DNA of 64,000 nt from Reyranella massiliensis 521 (GTDB lineage Bacteria; Pseudomonadota; Alphaproteobacteria; Reyranellales; Reyranellaceae): NCBI RefSeq assembly GCF_000312425.1, contig NZ_HE997181.1, forward strand, positions 2,799,675 to 2,863,674, written 5' to 3'. Positions 46,447 to 54,201 of the stretch are shown one piece after another. Numbering within the stretch: the first letter of the stretch is position 1; the number at the start of each line of letters is the position of its first letter. Both the position numbers and the translations under genes were made by a program. Below the pieces are notes generated by a model. The model did not search any database and was not told the DNA's origin. It worked only from the letters and a program-made list of their open reading frames with translations.

Positions 46447-46731
46447 TCAGCAGGTTTCGCCGGCAGGTGCTTTCCGCTGCGGGGGGACGGGCATTGTCGC
46501 GATCTCCGGGACCGCGGGGACGACGCTTACCTTGCAGTCGATATCGCCCACCCTGCGATCTACCGTCTCAAGGATCGACCACAGGCGACGACGCTGCTCC
46601 TCCGTCGGCAGGGTTCCTCTGACATTCAGGACGCCGAACCCAACATCGATCGAAAGTGCCCGCACTTCGACGCCCTTGCTCCTGCAAGCCTCGAACAAGG
46701 CGCTTCGAATCGTCTCATCGAAATTGTCCAT
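46447..46731 (-). CDS. BON-like small protein under an EcfG promoter
   Basis: 94 residues. The central segment (LSIDVGFGVLNVRGTLPTEE, then QRRRLWSILE) parallels the BON-like protein at 40169-40468 in spacing and sequence. No signal peptide. The ATG at 46731 follows TTGGGGAGGG. A perfect GGAAC-N16-CGTT promoter lies 28-52 bases upstream, which places it in the general stress response by inference. Confidence 0.65.
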   Translation of the reverse strand: MDNFDETIRSALFEACRSKGVEVRALSIDVGFGVLNVRGTLPTEEQRRRLWSILETVDRRVGDIDCKVSVVPAVPEIATMPVPPQRKAPAGETC

Positions 46732-46758
46732 GGCGGTCCCTCCCCAAGCGGCGGAGAA

Positions 46759-46783
46759 AACGCAGCCAGAGGCCGCCGGTTCC
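46759..46783 (-). promoter_or_regulatory. EcfG-type general-stress promoter
   Basis: On the minus strand GGAAC (46783-46779), 16 bases, CGTT (46762-46759), a perfect consensus match, 28 bases before the ATG of the BON-like gene. Confidence 0.75.
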
Positions 46784-46958
46784 ACTCGTTTTCAAATCGG
46801 GGCCAACAACGTAAGCGAATCTCCCGTCGGGCCAATCCACGCATCGGCGGCGACCGGCTGAGGGCCGGTGCTCTGGCCGAAGAGAGCCATGCCCCGTCTG
46901 TGCAACGCCGTTACCGCTCGCGGCGTTGACGCCGCGCCAGATTGAGGAAGGTGCCGTC

Positions 46959-47501
46959 ATGAAGCTCGCCCTTCTGGACCGGGATGGCGTCGTGCTCGTA
47001 AACCGTCCGACCAACGTCAAGACGGCGGCCGACATCTCGCTCATCGAGGGGTCCGCCGAAGCCATCTCCAGGCTGAACGGCGCCGGCTTCACGGTTGCGA
47101 TATGTACCAACCAGCCGGAGGTCGCGCGAGGGGCAATGACCTTGGCCCAGCTCGAGAATGTCCACACCGCCTTGCTCTTACGGCTGAGAGAGCAAGGCGC
47201 CATGGTTGACCACGTCTTCGCCTGCACGAGCGCCTCCAAGAATCCGCGCCGCAAGCCGTGCGGCGGGATGCTGCGCGAAGCCCTGGAGCGCTATGGCGCG
47301 CGGTCGGACCAGACACCCTTTGTCGGCGATCAGGCCGACGATCTGAAAGCCGCGTTTCATGTCGGGTGCCGCCGGGTGCTGGTGAAAACGGGACTGGGTG
47401 CAAAAGCTCTTGCGACAGGCTTTCCCGACTATGTCCATCCTTTCGCCGTTTACGACAATCTGCTGACCGCTGCGCTGGGCCTTCTGCGTGGCATGGTCTG
47501 A
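46959..47501 (+). CDS. HAD-IIIA phosphatase, D,D-heptose 1,7-bisphosphate phosphatase-like
   Basis: 180 residues of the GmhB/HisB-N type. Nucleophile D7 and acid/base D9 are in LLDRDGVVL, then TNQPEVARG (motif II with Thr), RRKPCGGM (motif III Lys) and FVGDQADDLKAA (motif IV). GmhB makes heptose-1-phosphate for LPS core, but relatives have other sugar-phosphate substrates. The usual Zn-loop cysteines are not evident beyond CTSASKNP and PCGG, so the substrate is uncertain. The start at 46959 gives MKLALLDRDG. Confidence 0.78.
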   Translation: MKLALLDRDGVVLVNRPTNVKTAADISLIEGSAEAISRLNGAGFTVAICTNQPEVARGAMTLAQLENVHTALLLRLREQGAMVDHVFACTSASKNPRRKPCGGMLREALERYGARSDQTPFVGDQADDLKAAFHVGCRRVLVKTGLGAKALATGFPDYVHPFAVYDNLLTAALGLLRGMV

Positions 47502-47576
47502 TGCGGCAACCAAGGCGGGTATGTGAGGTCAGCTCGAACCAGGCCGGCCGACGTACGCTTAAGACAGGTCGCGAAG

Positions 47577-47863
47577 GGCCCGGATCTGTCTGGCATTTAT
47601 TGCCTGGGCCTCAATCTCGCCGCCCGGACATGTGCAGGCTTTCGCCGACTGGTAGATTTGCCCATCAGACGGTTCGAAGCCCTCGTCCCGAAATGCGTAT
47701 CGCCTTCGAGAAGTCCGAGGATGCCGAGCGGTTCGGCTCTCTCTCGCCCCCTATCTCCGACCTGGCATCGGCCTTTCGACCCTTCCGGCGACACCGAGGC
47801 CCGAGATGGCGGCAGGAGCCGGCCGGTCAAAAAATTTTCCAGACTGGCCTTGAAGCCGCCTGA
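47577..47863 (+). pseudogene. Frameshifted copy of the small gene at 45193-45495
   Basis: In one frame the sequence reads LNLAARTC, like LYLIARAC of the intact gene. It then continues in another frame as CRLSPTGRFAHQTVRSPRPE, then MRIAFEKSEDAE, parallel to VRSPQLEVRMVFERAEDAEA. A one-base shift near 47630 breaks the frame. No usable start codon is evident. Thus a duplicated, decayed paralogue on the strand opposite to its parent. Confidence 0.6.
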
Positions 47864-47877
47864 CGCGCTCCTAGATC
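47847..47877 (+). promoter_or_regulatory. Possible RpoH (sigma-32) promoter of hsp20
   Basis: CTTGAA (47847-47852), then after 15 bases CCTAGAT. The -35 is a good match to the heat-shock consensus, the -10 only partial. It would give an 80-90 base leader for hsp20. Confidence 0.35.
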
Positions 47878-47930
47878 GTTTTCCGGCATCGCCCAAAGCG
47901 CTGCCCGGCGGTTGCCTCTCGGGGGGGCCG

Positions 47931-47958
47931 CTCCGCAAAACATCGCTCAAGAGTGGAG
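47931..47958 (+). promoter_or_regulatory. Candidate RNA thermometer hiding the hsp20 ribosome site
   Basis: CTCCGC (47931-47936) can pair with GTGGAG (47953-47958), which contains the Shine-Dalgarno sequence of hsp20, with a 16-base loop. The G-T pair in the stem suits melting by mild heat, as in ROSE-type thermometers of rhizobial small heat-shock genes. Confidence 0.45.
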
Positions 47959-47965
47959 GATGAAG

Positions 47966-48415
47966 ATGCGCACTGTTTTCGATTTCTCGCCGTTTTATCG
48001 TGACACCGTGGGCTTCGATCGGGTGTTCGATATGCTGGATTCCGTGGTGAGCCAGCGCTCTTCCGACGGCTATCCACCGTACAACATCGAAAAAGCCAAC
48101 GATGATTCCTACCGCATCGTCATGGCAGTGGCGGGCTTCGCCGAGGCCGAGCTGAACGTCACGCAGAAGGAGGATGAACTGCTGGTCACGGGCAAGGTCC
48201 AGCCGGGCGCTGAGGAGAAAGAATTCCTCTATCGCGGCATCGCGAGCCGCGAATTCGAGCGGCGCTTCCAGCTCGCCGACCATGTGAAGGTGATGGGCGC
48301 CAGCTTGGCCAACGGGCTGCTGACGATTGAGCTCAGGCGCGAGATCCCGGAGGAAAAGAAGGCGCGCGCGATCCGAATCGAGGCCGGTTCGACGCCGCGC
48401 ATTACCAAGCAATAG
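47966..48415 (+). CDS. Small heat-shock protein, HSP20/alpha-crystallin family
   Basis: ATP-independent chaperone that holds unfolding proteins. 149 residues: N-terminus MRTVFDFSPFYRDTVGFDRV of the IbpA type, alpha-crystallin domain about 35-135 (YPPYNIEKANDDSYRIVMAV; FLYRGIASREFERRFQLADH) and a C-terminal tail. The ATG at 47966 is preferred over the ATG six bases earlier, which touches GGAGG directly. The leader may contain a thermometer hairpin. Confidence 0.92.
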   Translation: MRTVFDFSPFYRDTVGFDRVFDMLDSVVSQRSSDGYPPYNIEKANDDSYRIVMAVAGFAEAELNVTQKEDELLVTGKVQPGAEEKEFLYRGIASREFERRFQLADHVKVMGASLANGLLTIELRREIPEEKKARAIRIEAGSTPRITKQ

Positions 48416-48530
48416 GGCCGAAAGCCCGCTTGGAGGACAGGGTCCGCCGCTTCCGGTAACGGGCGGCGGGCACCTGCCCTGCAGCTTCCACCCATCGTCT
48501 TCCTTACCTGTCTGTTTCAGGAGGTTCGTC

Positions 48531-49052
48531 ATGATCGCATGGTCGGCAGCCAACCGGCCTGATGTTCTTACCGACCCCTTCGCCAGGGTCGACGAGTCGG
48601 CCGCCTATCCGGCAGCCTTTACGAGGTCGCCCACCATCGACGAGCCACCACGCGGCCGCGTTCTCATCGTCGAGGACCAAGTTCCCGTGGCGCTCGAAAT
48701 CCAGCGAACTCTGCGTAACGCGGGGTATGGCATCGTCGGTCCGGCCGGAAGCCAGAGTGAGGTTACGCGCCTCGTGCGCCGTGGCGGCCTCGATGCGGCG
48801 GTGATCGACGCCGATTCCCGGCGGAGCGCACCGTACTCGGTGGCTGACTGGCTGGCGGCGGCGGGGGTGCCGTTCGCGTTCCTGGTGAGTAACACCAGCG
48901 CCCTGCCGCACGATCACGCCCATCGACCGCAGATCAGCAAGCCATGCTCGGCCGCAGCCCTGGTGGATACGGTCGACCTAATGGTCGAGGGCGGACCGGG
49001 CGCTGCGCCGCCGCCGCCGGCGTCGTGGCCGCGCCATCTGCCGCAACTCTAG
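48531..49052 (+). CDS. Single-domain response-regulator-like protein
   Basis: 173 residues. After a 40-residue extension comes a receiver domain: RVLIVEDQVPVALEIQRTLR (acidic pocket), AAVIDAD (phospho-acceptor Asp) and FAFLVSN with the late Lys in QISKPCSAAAL. There is no output domain, as in stress-pathway single-domain receivers of this class. AGGAGGTTCGTC precedes the ATG. It follows hsp20 by 115 bases. A cognate kinase is not in the window. Confidence 0.8.
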   Translation: MIAWSAANRPDVLTDPFARVDESAAYPAAFTRSPTIDEPPRGRVLIVEDQVPVALEIQRTLRNAGYGIVGPAGSQSEVTRLVRRGGLDAAVIDADSRRSAPYSVADWLAAAGVPFAFLVSNTSALPHDHAHRPQISKPCSAAALVDTVDLMVEGGPGAAPPPPASWPRHLPQL

Positions 49053-49082
49053 GAAGTCAAAAGGCTTCGAGCGCTCGCCCGG

Positions 49083-49114
49083 GCCCGGAGTGCCGCGTCG
49101 CTCCGGGCCTTTTT
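49083..49114 (+). terminator. Rho-independent terminator
   Basis: GCCCGGAG (49083-49090), loop of ten, CTCCGGGC (49101-49108), then CTTTTT: eight perfect pairs. It ends the hsp20-receiver region. Confidence 0.8.
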
Positions 49115-49440
49115 GCAGGCACTCGCGGGGCAGACAAGCCAGCTGCTCCCGTGGTCGACCAGCCGCAGCGGCTATGCTTGGGTGAACCGGCTGCGCGCAA
49201 CGCGCAAGGTCCACTGCACCCCTCGTCTGAGCGACCATGCTCCCGCGGCGCCCCACCCAGGGTATCCCAGACAAGACGGCCGCACTGGCTCTCGAGCCCA
49301 GCAAGATCCTCGACCACCATGCTACCTGAGCCGACCGTCACTGTAGTGGCGATCAAGCTGGCCGGCTCCATTTGATCGAGCGCAAAGTGCCGCGTCGATC
49401 GCCGACGTACAAAGGTCATTGTCAATGATGGAGCGAGCCG
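49115..49440. other. Intergenic stretch without a supported gene
   Basis: One minus-strand open frame covers most of it (from 49425, MTMTFVRRRSTRHFALDQ) but has no ribosome site and its later part looks like non-coding GC-rich sequence. Nothing else is recognised. Confidence 0.45.
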
Positions 49441-49611
49441 ATGCGTAAAGGTTCGATGATGTCGGTCGCCATAAAAGGCCTCGCTTTGCTCCTTCTGCGG
49501 CGCACTGCGTGGGCGCAGGCGCCGTCAGAAACTGACCGATACGTTAGGGGGCCGCACATGACGGGATGGGACGGCGGGTGGCACACCTTGGTTATATGGC
49601 CGGCTCACTAG
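49441..49611 (+). CDS. Small exported protein, perhaps truncated
   Basis: 56 residues with a hydrophobic N-terminus like a signal peptide (VAIKGLALLLLRRTAWAQAP, cleavage after AWA) and a His/Trp/Gly tail, RYVRGPHMTGWDGGWH. The tail recalls small SHOCT-type membrane proteins, which normally continue into a transmembrane helix; here the frame stops early. GGAG lies eight bases before the ATG. It may be a remnant. Confidence 0.4.
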   Translation: MRKGSMMSVAIKGLALLLLRRTAWAQAPSETDRYVRGPHMTGWDGGWHTLVIWPAH

Positions 49612-49648
49612 GTTGGTTGCGCGCGCGTCGAAGTAACGAAGGACAGCC

Positions 49649-49831
49649 ATGAGTTACCGCTTGAGTGACCACCCCAACAGCATGCCAAGCATCGTTATGG
49701 CGAATTGCGTCTCGCCCCCGCTCTCTCAAGGGCGAACCGATGCCGATCTGAAGTGCTTGCTGAAAGCTCGCGAGACGGCTCCGCGCAAGGAGGATGATGC
49801 GACAGCCAATGGCGCGTGGATGAGATCGTGA
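49649..49831 (+). CDS. Small protein of unknown function
   Basis: 60 residues, MSYRLSDHPNSMPSIVMANC at the start, polar C-terminus. GAAGGA is a weak ribosome site. It precedes the P-type ATPase gene by 22 bases on the same strand. No family recognised. Confidence 0.35.
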   Translation: MSYRLSDHPNSMPSIVMANCVSPPLSQGRTDADLKCLLKARETAPRKEDDATANGAWMRS

Positions 49832-49853
49832 TAGTCGGCGGGTTCACTGTTCC

Positions 49854-52463
49854 ATGACGTCGCCGCTTACAGAACCCCACGCTCGTTCCAGCGATGCCTG
49901 CCTCTCGGCGCTGGGCGCCAGGCCGGAAGGACTGACCGGAGCCGAGGCGGCGCGGCGGCTGGCCGAGCACGGGCCGAACCGCCTGCCCGAGGTGCAAGGG
50001 CGCGGGCCTTTTCTGCGGTTCCTCATGCAGTTCCACAACGTGCTGATCTACGTGCTCTTGGGCGCAGCGGTGGTAACAGCGATCCTACAGCACTGGGTCG
50101 ATACCGGCGTGATCCTGGCCGTCGTATGCGCCAACGCGGTGATCGGCTTCATCCAGGAGGGCAAGGCCGAGGCAGCAATGGCGGCGATCCGCCAGATGCT
50201 GGCACCGCGCGCCGCCGTTCTGCGCGACGGGCAGCGGCTGACGGTGGAGGGGGCGGAGATCGTGCCCGGCGACATTGTGCTGGTCGAAGCGGGAGACAAG
50301 GTGCCTGCCGACCTTCGCGTGATCGAGGCGCGGGGGCTTGCCGCGCAGGAGGCGATCCTCACGGGCGAATCGGTGCCGGTCGAGAAGAGCGTGGATCCCG
50401 TCATTGCCGATGCGCCCCTTGGCGACCGGCGCTCGATGCTCTGGTCGGGCACGCTGGTCACGCAAGGCACCGCGCGGGGGCTGGTGGTGGCGACCGGCAC
50501 CGCCACCGAAATCGGCCGCATCGGCGGGCTTCTGGCCGAGGTGGAGCAGTTGACCACGCCGCTTGTCGCGCAGATGGACCATTTCGCGCGCTGGCTTTCG
50601 TTTTTGATCCTGCTCGCGGCCGCTCTTCTGCTCGTCTACGGCTATTTCGTCGGGCATCACGAGTTTTCCGAGATGTTCATGGCCGTGGTCGGCATCGCCG
50701 TCGCGGCAATCCCCGAGGGGCTGCCGGCGGTGATGACAGTTACGCTGGCGATCGGCGTGCAGGCCATGGCCAAACGCCACGCCATTGTCCGTCGACTACC
50801 GGCGATCGAGGCAATCGGCTCCGTTTCGGTCATCTGCACCGACAAGACAGGGACACTGACGCGCAATGAGATGGTGGTCGTCGCGGCGGAGACGCCCGAA
50901 GGCAGCTTCACGGTGGCGGGCACGGGCTACGCACCCCTGGGGGAGATCACGCCGGCGGGAGACCTTTCGCGCCTCGCAAGGGCGGCTGCGCTGTGCAATG
51001 ACGCGGCGCTGCAAGAGCGAGCCGGGAGATGGACGGTTGAAGGAGACCCGATGGAAGGAGCGCTCCTGACGTTTGCGGCCAAGGTTGGAGGCGACCAGGC
51101 GGCGCGGCGGCTGGATACCCTTCCCTTCGACAGTCGCCATCGCTTCATGGCTGTGCTTGCAGACGGCGCCTGGGGCCGCACGAGTTACGTCAAGGGCGCG
51201 CCGGAGCGGGTACTGCGCATGTGCGGCGGGGTGGACTACGCGCATTGGCACGACCGGGCCGACACGCTGGCAAGGCGGGGCCTGCGGGTGCTGGCGCTGG
51301 CCGAGCGAAGCGAAACGGGTGAGCGGCTCGACGCCGCCGCGCTGGAGAGCGGGCTGACCTTTTTGGGCCTCGTCGGCCTGATCGATCCGCCGCGCCCCGA
51401 AGCCATTGCTGCTGTCGCCGAATGCCGCGGCGCCGGAATCCGGGTGAAGATGATCACCGGCGACCATGCTGGAACCGCCGCCGCGATCGCCGCCCAGATC
51501 GGGCTGGAAAACCCAAACCGCGTGCTGACGGGCCACGATCTCGACAAGCTGGACGATGCGCAGCTGGCGCTGGAGGCTGCCTCGGCCGATGTCTTTGCCC
51601 GCACCAGCCCGGAACACAAACTGCGCCTCGTGACCGCGCTGCAGGCGAACGGCGTGTCGGTCGCCATGACCGGCGACGGGGTTAACGACGCGCCCGCCCT
51701 GAAGCGGGCCGATGTGGGCATCGCCATGGGGCTCAAGGGCTCCGAAGCCGCCAAGGAAGCTGCCGATCTGGTGCTGGCCGACGACAACTTCGCCACAATC
51801 GCCGCCGCCGTGCGCGAGGGACGCACGGTCTACGACAACTTGAAGAAGGTCATCAGCTGGACACTGCCCACCAATGCCGGCGAGTCGATAGTGGTGGTCC
51901 TGGCCTTGCTCGCGGGCCTCACGCTGCCGGTGACGGCAGTGCAAATCCTATGGGTCAACCTGATTACCGGCGTCACGTTGGGCGTCGCGCTGGCTTTCGA
52001 GCCCACCGAAGTCGGCACCATGGGGCGCCTGCCGCGGCCCCGGCACACGCCGATCCTGTCGGGGGAACTGATCTGGCACGTGCTGCTTGTCGCGCTGCTG
52101 TTCTTCGCGGCGGTATTTGGAGTCTTCACCTACGCGATCGACAGGGGATACCCGCTCGAACTCGCGCAGACCATAGCGTTGAACATGCTGGTGGTGCTGG
52201 AAATCTTCCACCTCTTCTTCATCCGCAACCTACACAGCACATCTCTGACCTGGGATGCGGCGAAGGGCACGCGCGTGGTCTGGATCGTCGTCATCGTCAT
52301 CACAGCTGCGCAGTTCGCGGTCACCTACCTGCCCCCACTCCAGGCGATCCTCGGCACCAAAGCCGTACCTCTCGCGGACGGTCTCCTGATCGTTGGCGTA
52401 GGTGCCGCCTTCTTCGCGATCATCGAGATCGAAAAGCAGATCAGGCTGGGATTGAAGCGATGA
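49854..52463 (+). CDS. P-type cation-transporting ATPase (P2A-like)
   Basis: 869 residues. TGES at 170-173 (actuator), PEGLP at 287-291 in M4, phosphorylated D330 in [15 protein letters not shown] in the nucleotide domain, and [11 protein letters not shown] as the hinge. The PEGLP motif and ILWVNLITG in M6 are those of Ca2+/SERCA-like pumps, although the usual M6 aspartate is replaced (WVNLITG in place of WVNLVTD), so the ion may differ. Ten membrane helices are expected. The ribosome site at 49854 is weak. It lies in the stress-gene region; role in ion homeostasis by inference. Confidence 0.88.
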   Translation: MTSPLTEPHARSSDACLSALGARPEGLTGAEAARRLAEHGPNRLPEVQGRGPFLRFLMQFHNVLIYVLLGAAVVTAILQHWVDTGVILAVVCANAVIGFIQEGKAEAAMAAIRQMLAPRAAVLRDGQRLTVEGAEIVPGDIVLVEAGDKVPADLRVIEARGLAAQEAILTGESVPVEKSVDPVIADAPLGDRRSMLWSGTLVTQGTARGLVVATGTATEIGRIGGLLAEVEQLTTPLVAQMDHFARWLSFLILLAAALLLVYGYFVGHHEFSEMFMAVVGIAVAAIPEGLPAVMTVTLAIGVQAMAKRHAIVRRLPAIEAIGSVSVICTDKTGTLTRNEMVVVAAETPEGSFTVAGTGYAPLGEITPAGDLSRLARAAALCNDAALQERAGRWTVEGDPMEGALLTFAAKVGGDQAARRLDTLPFDSRHRFMAVLADGAWGRTSYVKGAPERVLRMCGGVDYAHWHDRADTLARRGLRVLALAERSETGERLDAAALESGLTFLGLVGLIDPPRPEAIAAVAECRGAGIRVKMITGDHAGTAAAIAAQIGLENPNRVLTGHDLDKLDDAQLALEAASADVFARTSPEHKLRLVTALQANGVSVAMTGDGVNDAPALKRADVGIAMGLKGSEAAKEAADLVLADDNFATIAAAVREGRTVYDNLKKVISWTLPTNAGESIVVVLALLAGLTLPVTAVQILWVNLITGVTLGVALAFEPTEVGTMGRLPRPRHTPILSGELIWHVLLVALLFFAAVFGVFTYAIDRGYPLELAQTIALNMLVVLEIFHLFFIRNLHSTSLTWDAAKGTRVVWIVVIVITAAQFAVTYLPPLQAILGTKAVPLADGLLIVGVGAAFFAIIEIEKQIRLGLKR

Positions 52464-52597
52464 CCAGTCGCTTCCACTGGCGGAGATCTGACAGAGATCT
52501 AGGGGCTCAGGTCACTCCGGACTTCGCTTGGAGGGCCATGGCGTTGACGTAGTTCTCATCATCGCCCGGTGCGGCACACCAAGCCCGCCGGCATGCG

Positions 52598-52903
52598 CTA
52601 CTGCAGCTGCAGTCGCAGGGCTCCCGCCTCCTTGAACGTGGCCTGCACATGATCGGTGTGCTTGCCATGACATTCGACCGAAACTTCGACCGGCCCTTTC
52701 AGTTCCGGCTTCCCGCTTCGCGGCACCCCCGGATGCCCGCTTTCGACATCCGCCCCGGCAGGCTCGACGCCAGCGGTATTGGCGCGCCCGGGCGCTCGAA
52801 TGAAGATGTCCGCGCGTTCGATGCCGTGCTTCTGGACAAGATGCTCCACGGCGATCTCCGCATCGCGTCGTGTGGCAAAACTCGCGACGACCGTTTTCTC
52901 CAT
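52598..52903 (-). CDS. Small conserved-looking protein under an EcfG promoter
   Basis: 101 residues. The N-terminal MEKTVVASFATRRDAEIAVE looks like a ferredoxin-like or YflT-type start, the middle is a disordered loop, and the end returns to beta/alpha (GPVEVSVECHGKHTDHVQAT). GAGGGAGTAAGTC precedes the ATG. The perfect GGAAC-N16-CGTT promoter 58-82 bases upstream suggests general-stress control. It is downstream of the MscS gene on the same strand. Function unknown. Confidence 0.65.
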   Translation of the reverse strand: MEKTVVASFATRRDAEIAVEHLVQKHGIERADIFIRAPGRANTAGVEPAGADVESGHPGVPRSGKPELKGPVEVSVECHGKHTDHVQATFKEAGALRLQLQ

Positions 52904-52960
52904 GACTTACTCCCTCGGACAAGCGTGCAGGCCGGCGACCTGTGCCGACCTGATATGGGA

Positions 52961-52985
52961 AACGAGACGCCCCGCTCCTCGTTCC
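52961..52985 (-). promoter_or_regulatory. EcfG-type general-stress promoter
   Basis: On the minus strand GGAAC (52985-52981), 16 bases, CGTT (52964-52961), a perfect consensus match between the MscS gene and the small gene at 52598-52903. Confidence 0.75.
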
Positions 52986-53007
52986 ATCTTCGCCAGCCAG
53001 TCGTCTC

Positions 53008-53532
53008 TCAGCCGCGTCCTTTGAGCGGCACTTTGACGATCTCGCCCCAGAGCTTTCCGTTGGGCACGACGACGCGGCCGTTCTCGTTCTCGAGCTCGGT
53101 GTAGAAGACGTTGACGATGCTGATGACGCCGGAGACCCCGCCCGTCTCGACAGTGTCGCCGACATGAAAGGGTCGGAAGATGATCAGCATTATGCCGGCG
53201 GCGAAGTGGCTGAGCGTTCCCTGCAGAGCCAATCCTATCGCCAGCCCCAGAGCACCGAGAGCGGCAACGAAACTCGTCGTGGCGATTCCGAACGTGGTCA
53301 GGACCGAGACGACGGTGAACGTCAGCACGGCATAGCGGGCAGCGTTCGCCAGAAACAGCACCAATGTCCTGTCGATCTGCGTCGCCCGATCGCAAAGGCG
53401 TTTGATCAGGCGATAGGCCATCCGCGACACCAGCCAACCGACAATCATCACCACGATGGCGCCGACGGCTCGCAGACCGTACGTCGTCATGATGGTTGCC
53501 AGGGTCGTCATAATGCTCTCGACGTCGATCAT
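53008..53532 (-). CDS. Shortened MscS-family mechanosensitive channel
   Basis: 174 residues. Three transmembrane helices (about 18-40, 60-80, 85-110) with a TM3-like glycine/alanine helix (ALGALGLAIGLALQGTLSHF), then the beta domain (PFHVGDTVETGGVSGVISIV; VVVPNGKLWGEI). The protein stops about 100 residues before the usual MscS end, so the cytoplasmic cage is lost. Either a short natural form or a truncated gene. MscS channels release solutes on osmotic downshock. Confidence 0.75.
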   Translation of the reverse strand: MIDVESIMTTLATIMTTYGLRAVGAIVVMIVGWLVSRMAYRLIKRLCDRATQIDRTLVLFLANAARYAVLTFTVVSVLTTFGIATTSFVAALGALGLAIGLALQGTLSHFAAGIMLIIFRPFHVGDTVETGGVSGVISIVNVFYTELENENGRVVVPNGKLWGEIVKVPLKGRG

Positions 53533-53805
53533 CTTCTTTGCCCTCGAAGTCGCGGAAACCCGTCAACGCGACGCACCGCACCGAAGTTGCGTTTGCGACC
53601 CGACGCATGAAAAACACCGGGAATTGCCCAAAGGACGTCAAATTGCCGACGGAGTATCGGCGCTGCTTTGCTGAAGAAGCCCCATAGCATCGAAGGCTTG
53701 GCCGATGTTTCGACCAGCATCGGAATCGCCAAGGATTGGGAGCGGGCCTTCGGGTCGGGTCTGCCGGCCCGTTCGCAGAACCGGCCCCCGGGACAGGAGG
53801 GTGAC

Positions 53806-54078
53806 TTGGCGATCTTTTGCGTCAGCTACGACTGCCACAAGGTGCGCGACGACCAGGCATTCCGGACGGCCCTCGAAGAAGCCGGCGGCGTTCGCCTCCT
53901 CGATTCGCTGTGGTTGATCTCCCTGGACTGGACCGCGGTCGAACTTCGCGACGCGGTCATGGTTCATCTGGACAGCGACGAGTCGCTGGTCGTGCTGGAG
54001 CTCGATCCTTCCAAGAGCTGGGCTACCGCACGCGCCAGGGAAGAGGGAACGGAATGGCTGCGCCAGAACATCCCCTGA
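53806..54078 (+). CDS. Cas2-like/SinR-like ferredoxin-fold protein
   Basis: 90 residues from a TTG with AGGAGG about six bases upstream; an in-frame ATG at 53668 would add 46 residues that look non-coding. The start AIFCVSYDCHK, then LLDSLWLISLD and LVVLELDPSKSW, is the plan of SinR-like proteins, small relatives of the CRISPR nuclease Cas2. No cas1, cas operon or repeat array is in the window, so it is an orphan. Activity unknown. Confidence 0.6.
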   Translation: MAIFCVSYDCHKVRDDQAFRTALEEAGGVRLLDSLWLISLDWTAVELRDAVMVHLDSDESLVVLELDPSKSWATARAREEGTEWLRQNIP

Positions 54079-54201
54079 GCCGGGCCCCCATCTGCCATGT
54101 GATCGGCCAGTTCCCAGGTTGACTGATCGTCGGCAATCGAGAAAATCTGGGGTTGTCGATTGAGCGGGACTTGATCGTGCAGATTGGGGACTTGGGGCGA
54201 G

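Noticed and set aside
52676..52704. A further EcfG-like match (GGAAC-N16-AGTT) on the minus strand
   Set aside because: It lies inside the coding sequence of the gene at 52598-52903 and has no gene close downstream; the -10 is imperfect.
53806..54078. A CRISPR-Cas locus around the Cas2-like gene
   Set aside because: No cas1 or effector gene and no regularly spaced repeats within the window.
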